64,000 nucleotides of DNA, taken from positions 103,745 to 167,744 of the forward strand of contig NZ_JAHTLF010000024.1 in the NCBI RefSeq assembly GCF_024614185.1, in the 5' to 3' direction. Position numbers and translations under genes: made by a program. How positions within the stretch are numbered: the first letter of the stretch is position 1; each line of letters starts with the position of its first letter. Of this stretch, positions 54,791 to 62,692 are shown one piece after another. The notes beneath the pieces are model-generated. The model was not told where the DNA came from and ran no database searches. It was given only the letters and a program-made list of their open reading frames with translations. Source of the DNA: Nocardioides carbamazepini. Lineage in GTDB: Bacteria; Actinomycetota; Actinomycetes; Propionibacteriales; Nocardioidaceae.

Positions 54791-55984
54791 TCACGACGCT
54801 CCCTCAGGTCGCTGGGGTGCCAGGGATTCCAGGATCTGGGCCGTGACCGGGTCGACTGCTTCGTCGGGCTGGATGTAGTGCTCCTTGGTGATCTTCGATG
54901 ACGTGTGCCCCAGTAGGTCCGCCGCAAGGTCCGGGCCGCTGGCGCGGTCGATGACTGTCGCGACCGTGCGTCGGAAGGCGTGCGGGGTGACGCCCTCGAT
55001 CCCCACCTCAGCCAAGATGGCGCGTAGCCGCCGACGGATGTTGTTCGTCGTCAGGGGTGACCCCTTGCGCGTGAAGAAGAGCAGGTGGTCGGGTGCCTCC
55101 TGTCCCACCCGGACGAGACGCTGTCGCAGGACCTCAGCTACGAAGTTCGGCACCGACACCACGCGCGTCGACTTGTGTGTCTTCGTGTGCGGCTGTCGAG
55201 ACGTCGGCTTGCCGCTGGGCGACACGATCGTGCCGCAGATCCTCACCGTCGCCGGGGTCACCGTGACATCGACATCGCACTTTCGGAGCGCCAGCACCTC
55301 ACCGATCCGCGCCGAGGTGCCCAGCATCACCTCGATGATCTGCTCCAGCTGGCCGTCTGGCGGCGGCCCGGGAACGCCCGGCCCACGCCGCCAACCGCGC
55401 ACAGCGGCACGGATCGCGTCGACCTGCTCCAACGTGAGCGCCATCGTCTGGGACGACGGCTTGTGCAACCGCGCGGTGTCACGCACCGGGTTCTTGACTA
55501 TCGCGTCGTACCGCACCGCCAGCCCCAGCGCGAGACCCAGCACGGTGCGGGCCTGCCTGCCCATGCTGTAGCTCCGTGTGGTCGCCAGTGTCTTGATGAA
55601 CTGGTCGACCTTGCGCACGGTGATCTCTCGGAGCAGATAGTGCTCGAAAGCCGGCATCACGAGTTGTCGCATATTGCGCTCGTACAACGCACGCGTGCTG
55701 GGAGCGAGCTGGTTCGTCAGGTCCAGGTCCTCGAGCCAGACCTCGACGAGCTTGGCGAAGGAGGTGTCGCCGGTGATCTCGCCAGTGGCGACATGGCTGG
55801 CTCGCTGCGCAAGCGAGGCCTTCAGAGCCCGGAGCGCGTCCTTGTTCGACGAGCCGGTCGCAGAGGGGCGGCGAACCTGGCCGTCATCGTCGCGGTAGCG
55901 CGTGCGGGCACGAACCCTGCCACCGGGCATCTTGACGTAGGTGACGTCCCCGAACGTTCCGATCGGAGTGCGCGGCCTTCCCAC
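54791..55984 (-). CDS. int: ICE tyrosine integrase
   Basis: 397 aa. Arm-type N-terminal domain, SAM-like core-binding domain (about 70-170, FAKLVEVWLEDLDLTNQLAP), and catalytic domain with SARIGEVLALR (Arg I), TPHAFRRTVATVI (HxxR), LLGHTSSKITKEHYI (His and nucleophile Tyr). Carries out integration at the neighbouring tRNA-fMet. Starts six bases after the excisionase stop, so the two are co-transcribed away from the tRNA. Confidence 0.93.
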   Translation of the reverse strand: MGRPRTPIGTFGDVTYVKMPGGRVRARTRYRDDDGQVRRPSATGSSNKDALRALKASLAQRASHVATGEITGDTSFAKLVEVWLEDLDLTNQLAPSTRALYERNMRQLVMPAFEHYLLREITVRKVDQFIKTLATTRSYSMGRQARTVLGLALGLAVRYDAIVKNPVRDTARLHKPSSQTMALTLEQVDAIRAAVRGWRRGPGVPGPPPDGQLEQIIEVMLGTSARIGEVLALRKCDVDVTVTPATVRICGTIVSPSGKPTSRQPHTKTHKSTRVVSVPNFVAEVLRQRLVRVGQEAPDHLLFFTRKGSPLTTNNIRRRLRAILAEVGIEGVTPHAFRRTVATVIDRASGPDLAADLLGHTSSKITKEHYIQPDEAVDPVTAQILESLAPQRPEGAS

Positions 55985-55990
55985 GTCAGA

Positions 55991-56221
55991 TCACCGCCCC
56001 TCGGGAGCGCGCCCCGTGAGGTCCTCGCGCTGCTGCTCGAGCCACTCGTTGACGTCGGTGACGAAGTAGCGCAGTTGCCGACCAACATGAACCGCACGCG
56101 GGCCTCGACCGGCCAACCGCCAGTCGTACAAGGTTCGCGTGGGCACATTGAGGTACTCGGAGAGTTCCTCGATCGAGATCAGCGGCGCGAGGCCGCTCAA
56201 GGTGGGCGCCGTGCCGTCCAT
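55991..56221 (-). CDS. xis: Excisionase-like MerR/HTH_17 protein
   Basis: About 76 aa from ATG 56221; an upstream ATG at 56311 would give 106 aa, and neither has a clear ribosome site. HTH SIEELSEYLNVPTRTLYDWR, then GRQLRYFVTDVNEWL, the winged helix of excisionases. Adjacent to int and the tRNA end, as expected for a recombination directionality factor. Confidence 0.83.
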   Translation of the reverse strand: MDGTAPTLSGLAPLISIEELSEYLNVPTRTLYDWRLAGRGPRAVHVGRQLRYFVTDVNEWLEQQREDLTGRAPEGR

Positions 56222-56364
56222 GCCGGTGAGGTGTGCCGGCCGGACCGCCCGAGTCCGCGCCAATCGGCCCGACTCCGTACCCGCGTCGGAGCTGAGCCCG
56301 CTGACGGGCATCTGGACAGGGTTTGTGGACCCTAAGTGGACATGTGATCAAGTCCCAAGAACCT

Positions 56365-56398
56365 TTCAGGCGCGGAACCCGTAGGTTCCGCGCCTGAA
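56365..56398 (-). terminator. Perfect hairpin just past tRNA-fMet
   Basis: TTCAGGCGCGGAACC / GGTTCCGCGCCTGAA, 15-bp arms with a four-base loop, six bases downstream of the tRNA 3' end on its strand. It may terminate the tRNA transcript; being on the ICE side of the junction, it may also be part of the attachment region. Confidence 0.6.
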
Positions 56399-56403
56399 CT
56401 TTG

Positions 56404-56477
56404 TAGCGGGGGCAGGATTTGAACCTGCGACCTCTGGGTTATGAGCCCAGCGAGCTACCGAGCTGCTCCACCCCGCG
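56404..56477 (-). tRNA. tRNA-fMet (CAT), initiator
   Basis: Cloverleaf folds from 74 bases: acceptor CGCGGGG with 3' CCCCGCT plus discriminator A, CCA not encoded. Anticodon CAT at 56443-56441 flanked by three G:C pairs (GGG CTCATAA CCC) and an unpaired first base (C1:U72), the marks of an initiator tRNA. The ICE integrase lies just beyond its 3' end, so this is the probable attachment site. Confidence 0.95.
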
Positions 56478-56551
56478 TCGGTGAACCCAACGTTAGGGCA
56501 TGGACCCAAACCGCACCAAATCGGGGCCGACTCGCGACCAACTCGGGACGT

Positions 56552-57172
56552 TCAGGAGGAGGTCGGTGGGCCCAGGCGGGGCACGGGCGCCCGCCAGCCG
56601 CGGTGGACCGCCAGCAGCCGCCACCCGATCGTGACGGCCGCGGCCGGGGCGGCGATCACGCCGTGGGCGACGCCGAGCTCGGCGCCGGTGGCCGCGATGG
56701 CGGCGCCGGCGAGTGCCGGGATGGCGTAGAGCTCGCCGTGCCGGAAGATCACCGGGACCCGGCCGGCGAGCAGGTCGCGGATGATGCCGCCGCCGACCCC
56801 GGTGACCATGCCGAGGGCGGCGGAGGGGACGGGGCCGAGCCCGTACTCCTGAGCCTTCAACGCACCGGCCACGCAGAACAGCCCGAGGCCGGAGGCGTCG
56901 AAGACGGTGATCACGCGCTCCAGCCGGCCGACGGCCGGGTGCAGCCAGAAGGTGACCAGGCCGCCGATGAGCGGGACGAGCAGGTAGCGCCAGTCGGCGA
57001 TCGCCGGCGGCGGCACGGCGCCGATCACGACGTCGCGGATCACACCGCCACCGAGCCCGGTCGCCATCGCCAGCACCACGACCCCGACGATGTCGAGCTG
57101 GTTGCGCACGGCCACCAGGCCGCCGGAGATCGCGAAGACGAAGATCCCGACCAGGTCGAGCGTCAGCAGCAT
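56552..57172 (-). CDS. TRIC-type (UPF0126/YicG) membrane channel
   Basis: About 206 aa from ATG 57172. Two repeats of three helices, each with the conserved GGG-x-IRD motif (LGGGVIRDV and VGGGIIRDL), plus a seventh helix. Homologues are trimeric cation channels; some UPF0126 proteins are proposed amino-acid (glycine) transporters. Host gene flanking the tRNA. Confidence 0.9.
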   Translation of the reverse strand: MLLTLDLVGIFVFAISGGLVAVRNQLDIVGVVVLAMATGLGGGVIRDVVIGAVPPPAIADWRYLLVPLIGGLVTFWLHPAVGRLERVITVFDASGLGLFCVAGALKAQEYGLGPVPSAALGMVTGVGGGIIRDLLAGRVPVIFRHGELYAIPALAGAAIAATGAELGVAHGVIAAPAAAVTIGWRLLAVHRGWRAPVPRLGPPTSS

Positions 57173-57217
57173 GCGGCGATGATGCCGCATGCCGCTGATC
57201 CGGCGGGAACCGAGCCG

Positions 57218-60172
57218 CTACTGGTTGTCGCGCTCGTTCGCCAGCTGGACGGCCTTCTCGACCGCCGCCTGGGCGAGGTCGAGCTGCTTGGCCCACTCGG
57301 CCGTGTCGTTCTCGGCCTGTGCCGCGGCCGCCGCCTTGAACGCCTCGTCGGCCTCGCGCAGCGCGACCGCGATCTGCTCGTCGAGGGTGCCGCTCGGCTC
57401 CTCGGGCGGCGTCTCCTCCCCCGGCTGCTCGCCTGGCTCACCCGGTGTACCGGGCTCGACGGGCGGCTCGGGAGTCTGCTGCCCCGTCCCGAGGTCGACG
57501 TCGAGCGCGACGCCCAGCGCCTCGGCCAGGTTCTGCCCGATGCCGACCTGCTCGCCGTACTTCACGATGACGAACTGGAGGATCGGGAAGGCCGACGCGC
57601 CCGTCGTCCGCACGGCGTACACCGGCTGGATGTAGATGAGCCCACCCTCCACCGGCAGGGTCAGCAGGTTGCCGAAGCGCGGCGGCGTCGCGCCCTGGAC
57701 GCGGTACGGCGTCAGCGCGTCGACGACCTCCTTCTCCTGCTGCATCTGGTTGGCGACCTGCCCGGGGCCGGGCGTGTTGGCGTCGGTCATCTCGAGCAGC
57801 CGGAGCTTGCCGAAGTTCGGCGAGTTGGCGTCCGAGTTCACCTGGAGGTACGACGCCAGGGTGCCCTTGCCCCGCGGCACGAACACCGACGTGAGCGACC
57901 AGTCGTTGGTGCCGTCGACCCCGGTCGAGAACAGGCGGTACGGCGGTTGGAACACCTGCCGCTGCGCGTTCGGGTCCTCGGGGACGTCCCAGCGGTTGTT
58001 GGCGGAGTAGAACTCGCCGGCGTCGGTGACGTGGTACTTCGCGAGCTGGTAGCGCTGCACCTTGAACAGGTCCTCGGGGTAGCGCAGGTGGCTCTTCAGC
58101 TCGGCCGGGATCTCGCTGTTGGGCGTGACCGACTCCGGGAACACCTTCATCCACGTCTTGAGGATCGGGTCGCCAGTGTCCCACTGGTAGAGCGTGACCG
58201 TGCCGTCGTAGGCGTCGACCGTCGCCTTCACCGCCGAGCGCATGTAGTTGATCTCGTCGGTGGGGATGGTCTGCAGCCCGGTGTCCTGCTGCAGCGAGTC
58301 GTCGATCATCGAGTCGAACGACTCCCGCTGCGCGTTGGGATAGCGGTCGGTGGTGGTGTAGCCGTCCAGGATCCACACGATCTTGCCGTCGACCACCGCC
58401 GGGTACGGGTCGCCGTCGACAGTCAGCCAGGGCGCGACCTTCTCGACCCGCTCGGTGGGCGTGCGGTTGTAGAGCACCTTCGAGTTGTCGTTGACCCGCC
58501 CGGAGAGCAGGAAGTTCGGCTCGCCGAACTTGATGGCGTACATCAGCTGGTTGAAGGTGCTGCCCACCGACACCCCGCCCTTGCCGTCGTACGTCGTTCG
58601 CTGGTCTCCCTCGTCGGCGTCGGTGTTGGCGAGCCCGAGCTCCACACTCGAGGCGTCCTTGCTCGCCTTGCCCACCACGGAGTACGCCGGGCTCTGCTCG
58701 CCGAAGTAGATCCGCTGCTCGAACTCCTCGGACTTGGTCAGGTCGCTGGCACCACTCGTGCCCGCGCCGCTGATGCCCTCGGCCCACACGATGCGACCGT
58801 TGACCTCGCTGTCGGAGATCTGGTTGGCGTAGGCGGCGATCAGGCCCTCGCCGTGCGTGTAGACGGTGTGCAGGTTGGACCAGTTCTGGTCCGAGGAGTT
58901 GATGCCGGACTGGTCGAGCTCGCGGACGCCGAGGACGAGCGGGACCTCCTTGCCGTCAATCGTGTAGCGGTCGACGTCGAGGACGGAGGCCACCGAGTAG
59001 TAGGCGCGGACCTGCTGACGCTGCTGGAAGGTGTCGCGCACCTGCTGTGGGTCGACGACCGGAGTGGTCGATAGCTGTCCGAGCACGGTCTGCGCCTCGG
59101 GCGGCGTGGGGTCGCCGGTGGGCGTGCCCTCGTAGCGCTCACTCTCGACGCCGCTGAGCCCGTAGGCCTCACGGGTGGCGTCGATATTGGCCTTGATGTA
59201 GCTGTTCTCCTTGTCGGCCTCCGAGGGCTTCACCTGGAAGTTCTGCACGATGGCCGGCCAGATCATGCCGAGCAGCACCGCCGAGAGGGCGAGCAGCGCG
59301 AGGCCGACGGACGGCAGCTGCCAGGTCTTGCGCCAGATGTTGAGGAAGAACAGCACCGCGCAGATCAGCGCGACCCCGACGAGGATGTTGCGCGCTGGCA
59401 GCATCGCGTTCTCGGCCGTGTAGTTCATGCCGGTGAAGAGCCGGTGGTCGTCGGTGACGAGGTCGTAGCGGTCGAGGAAGTAGTCGACCGACTTCGCCAG
59501 CACGAACACGCCGAGCAGCACGGAGACCTGGACCTGGGCGGACGCGGAGAACCGGTCGTGGGAGACCTGGAGCCGGATGCCGCCGTACAGGTAGTGGACG
59601 ACGGCCGTGGCGATCAGCGACACGATGGCGACGGCCATCACGAAGTCGATGACGAAGTTCCACCACGGCAGGTCGAAGACGTAGAAGCTGATGTCCTTCT
59701 TGAAATAGGCGTCCTTGCTGCCCCAGTCCTCGGCGTTGCGCCACAGCAGGAACGTGCGCCACTGCCCGATCGCCGAGGTGCCGGCGAAGATGCCGACCAC
59801 CACGCCGACGCCGGCCAGCAGCCAGCCGCGGATCGGGGTGACGGCGTCGCGGTAGCGGTCGACGCCCTCGCCCCCGGCCATGAGGAACATCGGCCGGAAC
59901 CGGAACGCGAGGTACATGTTGAGGGCGACGATGCCGCCCATCAGCGCCCCGAAGGCCAGGAACAGCCCGACCCGCGTCCAGAGCATCGTGCTGAACACGT
60001 TGCCGAAGCCGACCTCCGCGTACCAGAGGCGGTCGGTGTAGATGCCCGCGAAGGCACTGAGCAGGAAGAACCCGACGATCAGCACCACACCGGTGATGAC
60101 CAGGGCTCGCGTACGGCGGCCCGGCCGCTCGGGTGCGGGGCGCTCCGGCTCCTCGTCGAACAGCTCACTCAT
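57218..60172 (-). CDS. UPF0182 family membrane protein
   Basis: 984 aa from ATG 60172, usual size. Seven helices in the first 340 residues (starting LVITGVVLIVGFFLLSAFAG), then a large external domain of about 550 aa and an acidic Pro/Glu-rich linker (PEPPVEPGTPGEPGEQPGEE) before a helical tail. Conserved through actinobacteria, function unknown. ATG overlaps the previous stop by eight bases. Confidence 0.92.
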   Translation of the reverse strand: MSELFDEEPERPAPERPGRRTRALVITGVVLIVGFFLLSAFAGIYTDRLWYAEVGFGNVFSTMLWTRVGLFLAFGALMGGIVALNMYLAFRFRPMFLMAGGEGVDRYRDAVTPIRGWLLAGVGVVVGIFAGTSAIGQWRTFLLWRNAEDWGSKDAYFKKDISFYVFDLPWWNFVIDFVMAVAIVSLIATAVVHYLYGGIRLQVSHDRFSASAQVQVSVLLGVFVLAKSVDYFLDRYDLVTDDHRLFTGMNYTAENAMLPARNILVGVALICAVLFFLNIWRKTWQLPSVGLALLALSAVLLGMIWPAIVQNFQVKPSEADKENSYIKANIDATREAYGLSGVESERYEGTPTGDPTPPEAQTVLGQLSTTPVVDPQQVRDTFQQRQQVRAYYSVASVLDVDRYTIDGKEVPLVLGVRELDQSGINSSDQNWSNLHTVYTHGEGLIAAYANQISDSEVNGRIVWAEGISGAGTSGASDLTKSEEFEQRIYFGEQSPAYSVVGKASKDASSVELGLANTDADEGDQRTTYDGKGGVSVGSTFNQLMYAIKFGEPNFLLSGRVNDNSKVLYNRTPTERVEKVAPWLTVDGDPYPAVVDGKIVWILDGYTTTDRYPNAQRESFDSMIDDSLQQDTGLQTIPTDEINYMRSAVKATVDAYDGTVTLYQWDTGDPILKTWMKVFPESVTPNSEIPAELKSHLRYPEDLFKVQRYQLAKYHVTDAGEFYSANNRWDVPEDPNAQRQVFQPPYRLFSTGVDGTNDWSLTSVFVPRGKGTLASYLQVNSDANSPNFGKLRLLEMTDANTPGPGQVANQMQQEKEVVDALTPYRVQGATPPRFGNLLTLPVEGGLIYIQPVYAVRTTGASAFPILQFVIVKYGEQVGIGQNLAEALGVALDVDLGTGQQTPEPPVEPGTPGEPGEQPGEETPPEEPSGTLDEQIAVALREADEAFKAAAAAQAENDTAEWAKQLDLAQAAVEKAVQLANERDNQ

Positions 60173-60716
60173 CCGTCTCGTCCTCCAGCAGGGTGGTCCG
60201 GAGCAGCTCGATGAGCCCCGGTACCAGGTCGTTGCCGCCCATGACGGCACTGTCCTCGTCGTGACTGCGCATCCGCAAGGCGCAGTAGCTCGCGCCGTGG
60301 CGGGTCACACCGGCGACGATGCGGACCTCCTCGGCGTCGGGGTGCTCGCGCGCGAACTCCGCGGCGGCCACCGGATCCTCGGGAACCTGGCCGTCCACGG
60401 CCGGCGGCAGCACCAGGCGCTCGACCATGGCCGCGCAGCCGGCGACCACGCCGGGCCACTGGATGCCGGGGAGCACCTCCTCCAGCTCCTGGCCGGGCGG
60501 GAGGTCCTCCTGCTCGACCGGCGTCAGCGACCCCTGCTCGGCAGGCGCGTCCAGGCCCAGCTGCGCGGCGAGCGCGGGCTCCTGGGCGACCAGGTGGCCG
60601 GTGTCGACGAGGGCGTAGAGCCGCGCGGGCTGATCCCATCCCGCGCGGGCGTGGTGCGCCTCGAGCTCGAGCACCGCGGCGGCCAGGGCCGGGTCGACGT
60701 CCAGTTCGTAGTCCAT
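60165..60716 (-). CDS. PPA1309-family protein
   Basis: 183 aa from ATG 60716. Acidic cytosolic protein with PARLYALVDT, then GCAAMVERLVLPP and VTRHGASYCALRMRSHDED. It matches the family named after Cutibacterium PPA1309, found beside UPF0182 and the PDZ protease. Function unknown. The coupled start of UPF0182 lies within its end. Confidence 0.85.
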   Translation of the reverse strand: MDYELDVDPALAAAVLELEAHHARAGWDQPARLYALVDTGHLVAQEPALAAQLGLDAPAEQGSLTPVEQEDLPPGQELEEVLPGIQWPGVVAGCAAMVERLVLPPAVDGQVPEDPVAAAEFAREHPDAEEVRIVAGVTRHGASYCALRMRSHDEDSAVMGGNDLVPGLIELLRTTLLEDETDE

Positions 60717-60732
60717 CGGGGTCCTTGCTTCG

Positions 60733-61770
60733 TCAGCAGCTCGGCAGGGCGGCGTCGGGGTCGTCGACCCACGTCTCCAGCGCGAGGCGTGCCTCGTGCA
60801 TCGTGGTCGCCTTGACCAGGCGCAGGTCGGGGTCGAGGCCCTTGACGTCGGAGCAGTTGTCCTTCGGCACGAAGAACAGCTTCGCGCCCGAGGCCTGCGC
60901 CCCCGCGATCTTCTGCTCGATGCCGCCGATCGGCCCGACCTTCCCGTCGGCGCCCAGCTCACCGGTGCCGGCGACGGTCGCGCCGCCGGTCAGCGAGCCG
61001 GGGGTGAGCGTGTCGTAGATGGCCAGCGAGAACATGAGGCCAGCGCTGGGCCCCCCGACCGTGGGGTCGACGCGCAGGTTGATGGCGAACGGGAACTCGT
61101 AGCCCAGACCCAGTGAGACGCCGACGCGCGGCGTGCCCTCGACCTGCTCGGGCTTGATCCGGACGGTGAGCTCCTTCTTGTCGCGCAGGATCCGGAACTC
61201 GACCAGCGAACCGTCGTCGTGCTTGCGGACCGCCTTGACGATCTGGTCGGCGTCGGTGACCGGCTCCCCGTCGACCTCCTTGAAGACGTCGCGCACGAGC
61301 AGCTTGTCCGTGGCCGGGCCCTCCTCGTCGACCATGGCGACCTGCACGGCGGTCGGCACCTGGTAGCCGAGCTCGGTCAGTGCGACCGCCTTGGCGACAT
61401 CCTGCGAGGTCGTCATCTGGACGGCGCTCTCGGCCTTCTCGTCGGCCTGTGTCGTGTCCGGCGGGTGCACGACGTCGTACGGGAGGATCGCCTTGTCGGG
61501 GTCGAGCCAGCGCGACAGCGCCGCGCCCAGCGAGAGCTTCTGGCCGTACGACGACGCGACGACGGTGGTGAACCGGATCTGGCCGTCGTCGTAGTAGGCG
61601 TCGTGCCCGTCGACCTGGATGACCTCGGCCTGGTCGGTGTCCTTGCCGAGGATGTCGTACGTCGGCCCGGGGCTGTACGACGCGTACGGCAGCGGCACGA
61701 CGAGCGCGATCCCGCCCAGGATCAGCACCAACGGCGCCGCGACGCACGCGGCGATCAGGCGCTGGCTCAT
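60733..61770 (-). CDS. PDZ/Lon-type serine protease (YlbL-like)
   Basis: 345 aa from ATG 61770. One N-terminal membrane helix (about 5-27), a PDZ domain (about 125-215) and a C-terminal S16 (Lon-like) domain with Ser242 in VGGPSAGLMF and Lys287 in GGIEQKIAGA, the Ser-Lys dyad. YlbL of Bacillus degrades the division inhibitor YneA after DNA damage; a like housekeeping role is likely. Confidence 0.9.
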   Translation of the reverse strand: MSQRLIAACVAAPLVLILGGIALVVPLPYASYSPGPTYDILGKDTDQAEVIQVDGHDAYYDDGQIRFTTVVASSYGQKLSLGAALSRWLDPDKAILPYDVVHPPDTTQADEKAESAVQMTTSQDVAKAVALTELGYQVPTAVQVAMVDEEGPATDKLLVRDVFKEVDGEPVTDADQIVKAVRKHDDGSLVEFRILRDKKELTVRIKPEQVEGTPRVGVSLGLGYEFPFAINLRVDPTVGGPSAGLMFSLAIYDTLTPGSLTGGATVAGTGELGADGKVGPIGGIEQKIAGAQASGAKLFFVPKDNCSDVKGLDPDLRLVKATTMHEARLALETWVDDPDAALPSC

Positions 61771-61797
61771 GGCGCCTACCTTGTCAGACGCGTCCAA

Positions 61798-62106
61798 TCA
61801 GGATGCGCGCCGGTCACCCGTCACGGACCCACCCTCGGCCGCCGGGCTCTCCTCCTCGTGGGCGGGCTGCTCGACGGGGCGGCCCGTCGACGCCCGGAGC
61901 GCTACCCCGGTGTGCCGGTCCGGCTCGCGCGCGGGGGCGGCGTACCCGGGTCGCGCGTGCTGCTCGCGGGTCAGCGCCTCGCCGAGGCGTCGCGCGGCCG
62001 TCTCGCGGTCGACCTCGCCCCGGCCGGCACGCCCCCACCACGCGACCCACGCCATGGAGGCGAGGGTGAGCACGGCGGCGGGCAGCAGCCAGAGCAGGAT
62101 CTCCAC
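61798..62106 (-). CDS. Small membrane protein, unknown
   Basis: 102 aa. One N-terminal helix (LLWLLPAAVLTLASMAWVAWW) and a charged, disordered cytoplasmic tail. Sits between moaE and the PDZ protease gene on the same strand, in a conserved host block. No function known. Confidence 0.7.
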   Translation of the reverse strand: MEILLWLLPAAVLTLASMAWVAWWGRAGRGEVDRETAARRLGEALTREQHARPGYAAPAREPDRHTGVALRASTGRPVEQPAHEEESPAAEGGSVTGDRRAS

Positions 62107-62178
62107 TCCCCGAGGGTAGGTCGGCGCCGGTCACGGACCGGTCAGGACACGCGCGTCGTACCAGTGCGTGCCGGACGC

Positions 62179-62607
62179 TCAGGGTGATCCGACCCACTCG
62201 TCGGAGCCGTCGGCGAACCGCTGGTGCTTCCAGATCGGCACCTCCGCCTTGAGGGTGTCGATCAGCGCCCGGCTGGCCTCGAAGGACGAGCCGCGGTGGC
62301 CCGCCGTGGTCGCGACGACGACGGCGAGGTCACCGATCTCGAGGTCGCCGACCCGGTGCACCGCGGCGACCGCCGTGACGTCGTGCTCCTCCGCGATGCG
62401 CTCGCACACCTCCCGCAGCCGGTCGAGGGCCGAGGGGTGGGCGGAGTAGGACAGTCCGGTGACGCCCTGCCCGTGGTCGTGGTCGCGGACCCGGCCGACG
62501 AAGAGCACCAGTCCGCCCGACCCGGCGTCGTCGAGACGCTCCAGCACGTCGCTGACCGAGAGCGGCTGGTCGGAGATCGCGACGAGGCGCACGGCGGGGT
62601 TGGTCAT
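62179..62607 (-). CDS. moaE: Molybdopterin synthase catalytic subunit MoaE
   Basis: 142 aa from ATG 62607. Motifs: GLVLFVGRVRDHDHG near 32-46, VTAVAAVHRVGDLEIGD, GHRGSSFEA and the active-site Lys region LKAEVPIWKHQ. MoaE joins with MoaD to put sulfur into cyclic pyranopterin. No other molybdopterin gene is in the window. Confidence 0.94.
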   Translation of the reverse strand: MTNPAVRLVAISDQPLSVSDVLERLDDAGSGGLVLFVGRVRDHDHGQGVTGLSYSAHPSALDRLREVCERIAEEHDVTAVAAVHRVGDLEIGDLAVVVATTAGHRGSSFEASRALIDTLKAEVPIWKHQRFADGSDEWVGSP

Positions 62608-62692
62608 GCGGCTCACTCTAGGAGGAAGGACCGGGGTCCGCTCAGGGCTGTCCCCGACACCGCCGGTTGGCGATCAGGCGTAGTTTTGGGTC

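Larger units (their letters stand above)
15510..56403. mobile_element. Integrative and conjugative element at tRNA-fMet (left end approximate)
   Basis: Integrase and excisionase lie beside the 3' end of an initiator tRNA gene, and the interior holds a primase, ParB-like protein, T4SS genes (TrbL, SCO6880, VirB4, VirD4), ArdC and SSB, the usual parts of an actinobacterial ICE. The right edge is set at the tRNA 3' end. The left edge is placed between riboswitch 3 and the primase gene because gene content changes there; I found no copy of the tRNA 3' sequence to prove it. Three cargo insertions break the backbone. Confidence 0.75.

Noticed and set aside
54610..54927. Minus-strand 105-codon frame downstream of the integrase
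   Set aside because: Overlaps the integrase C-terminus in another frame and is Arg-rich without structure.
56441..59074. 877-codon plus-strand open frame over the tRNA and UPF0182 gene
   Set aside because: Opposite strand has clear UPF0182 and TRIC genes; the frame also covers the tRNA and has no recognisable motifs.
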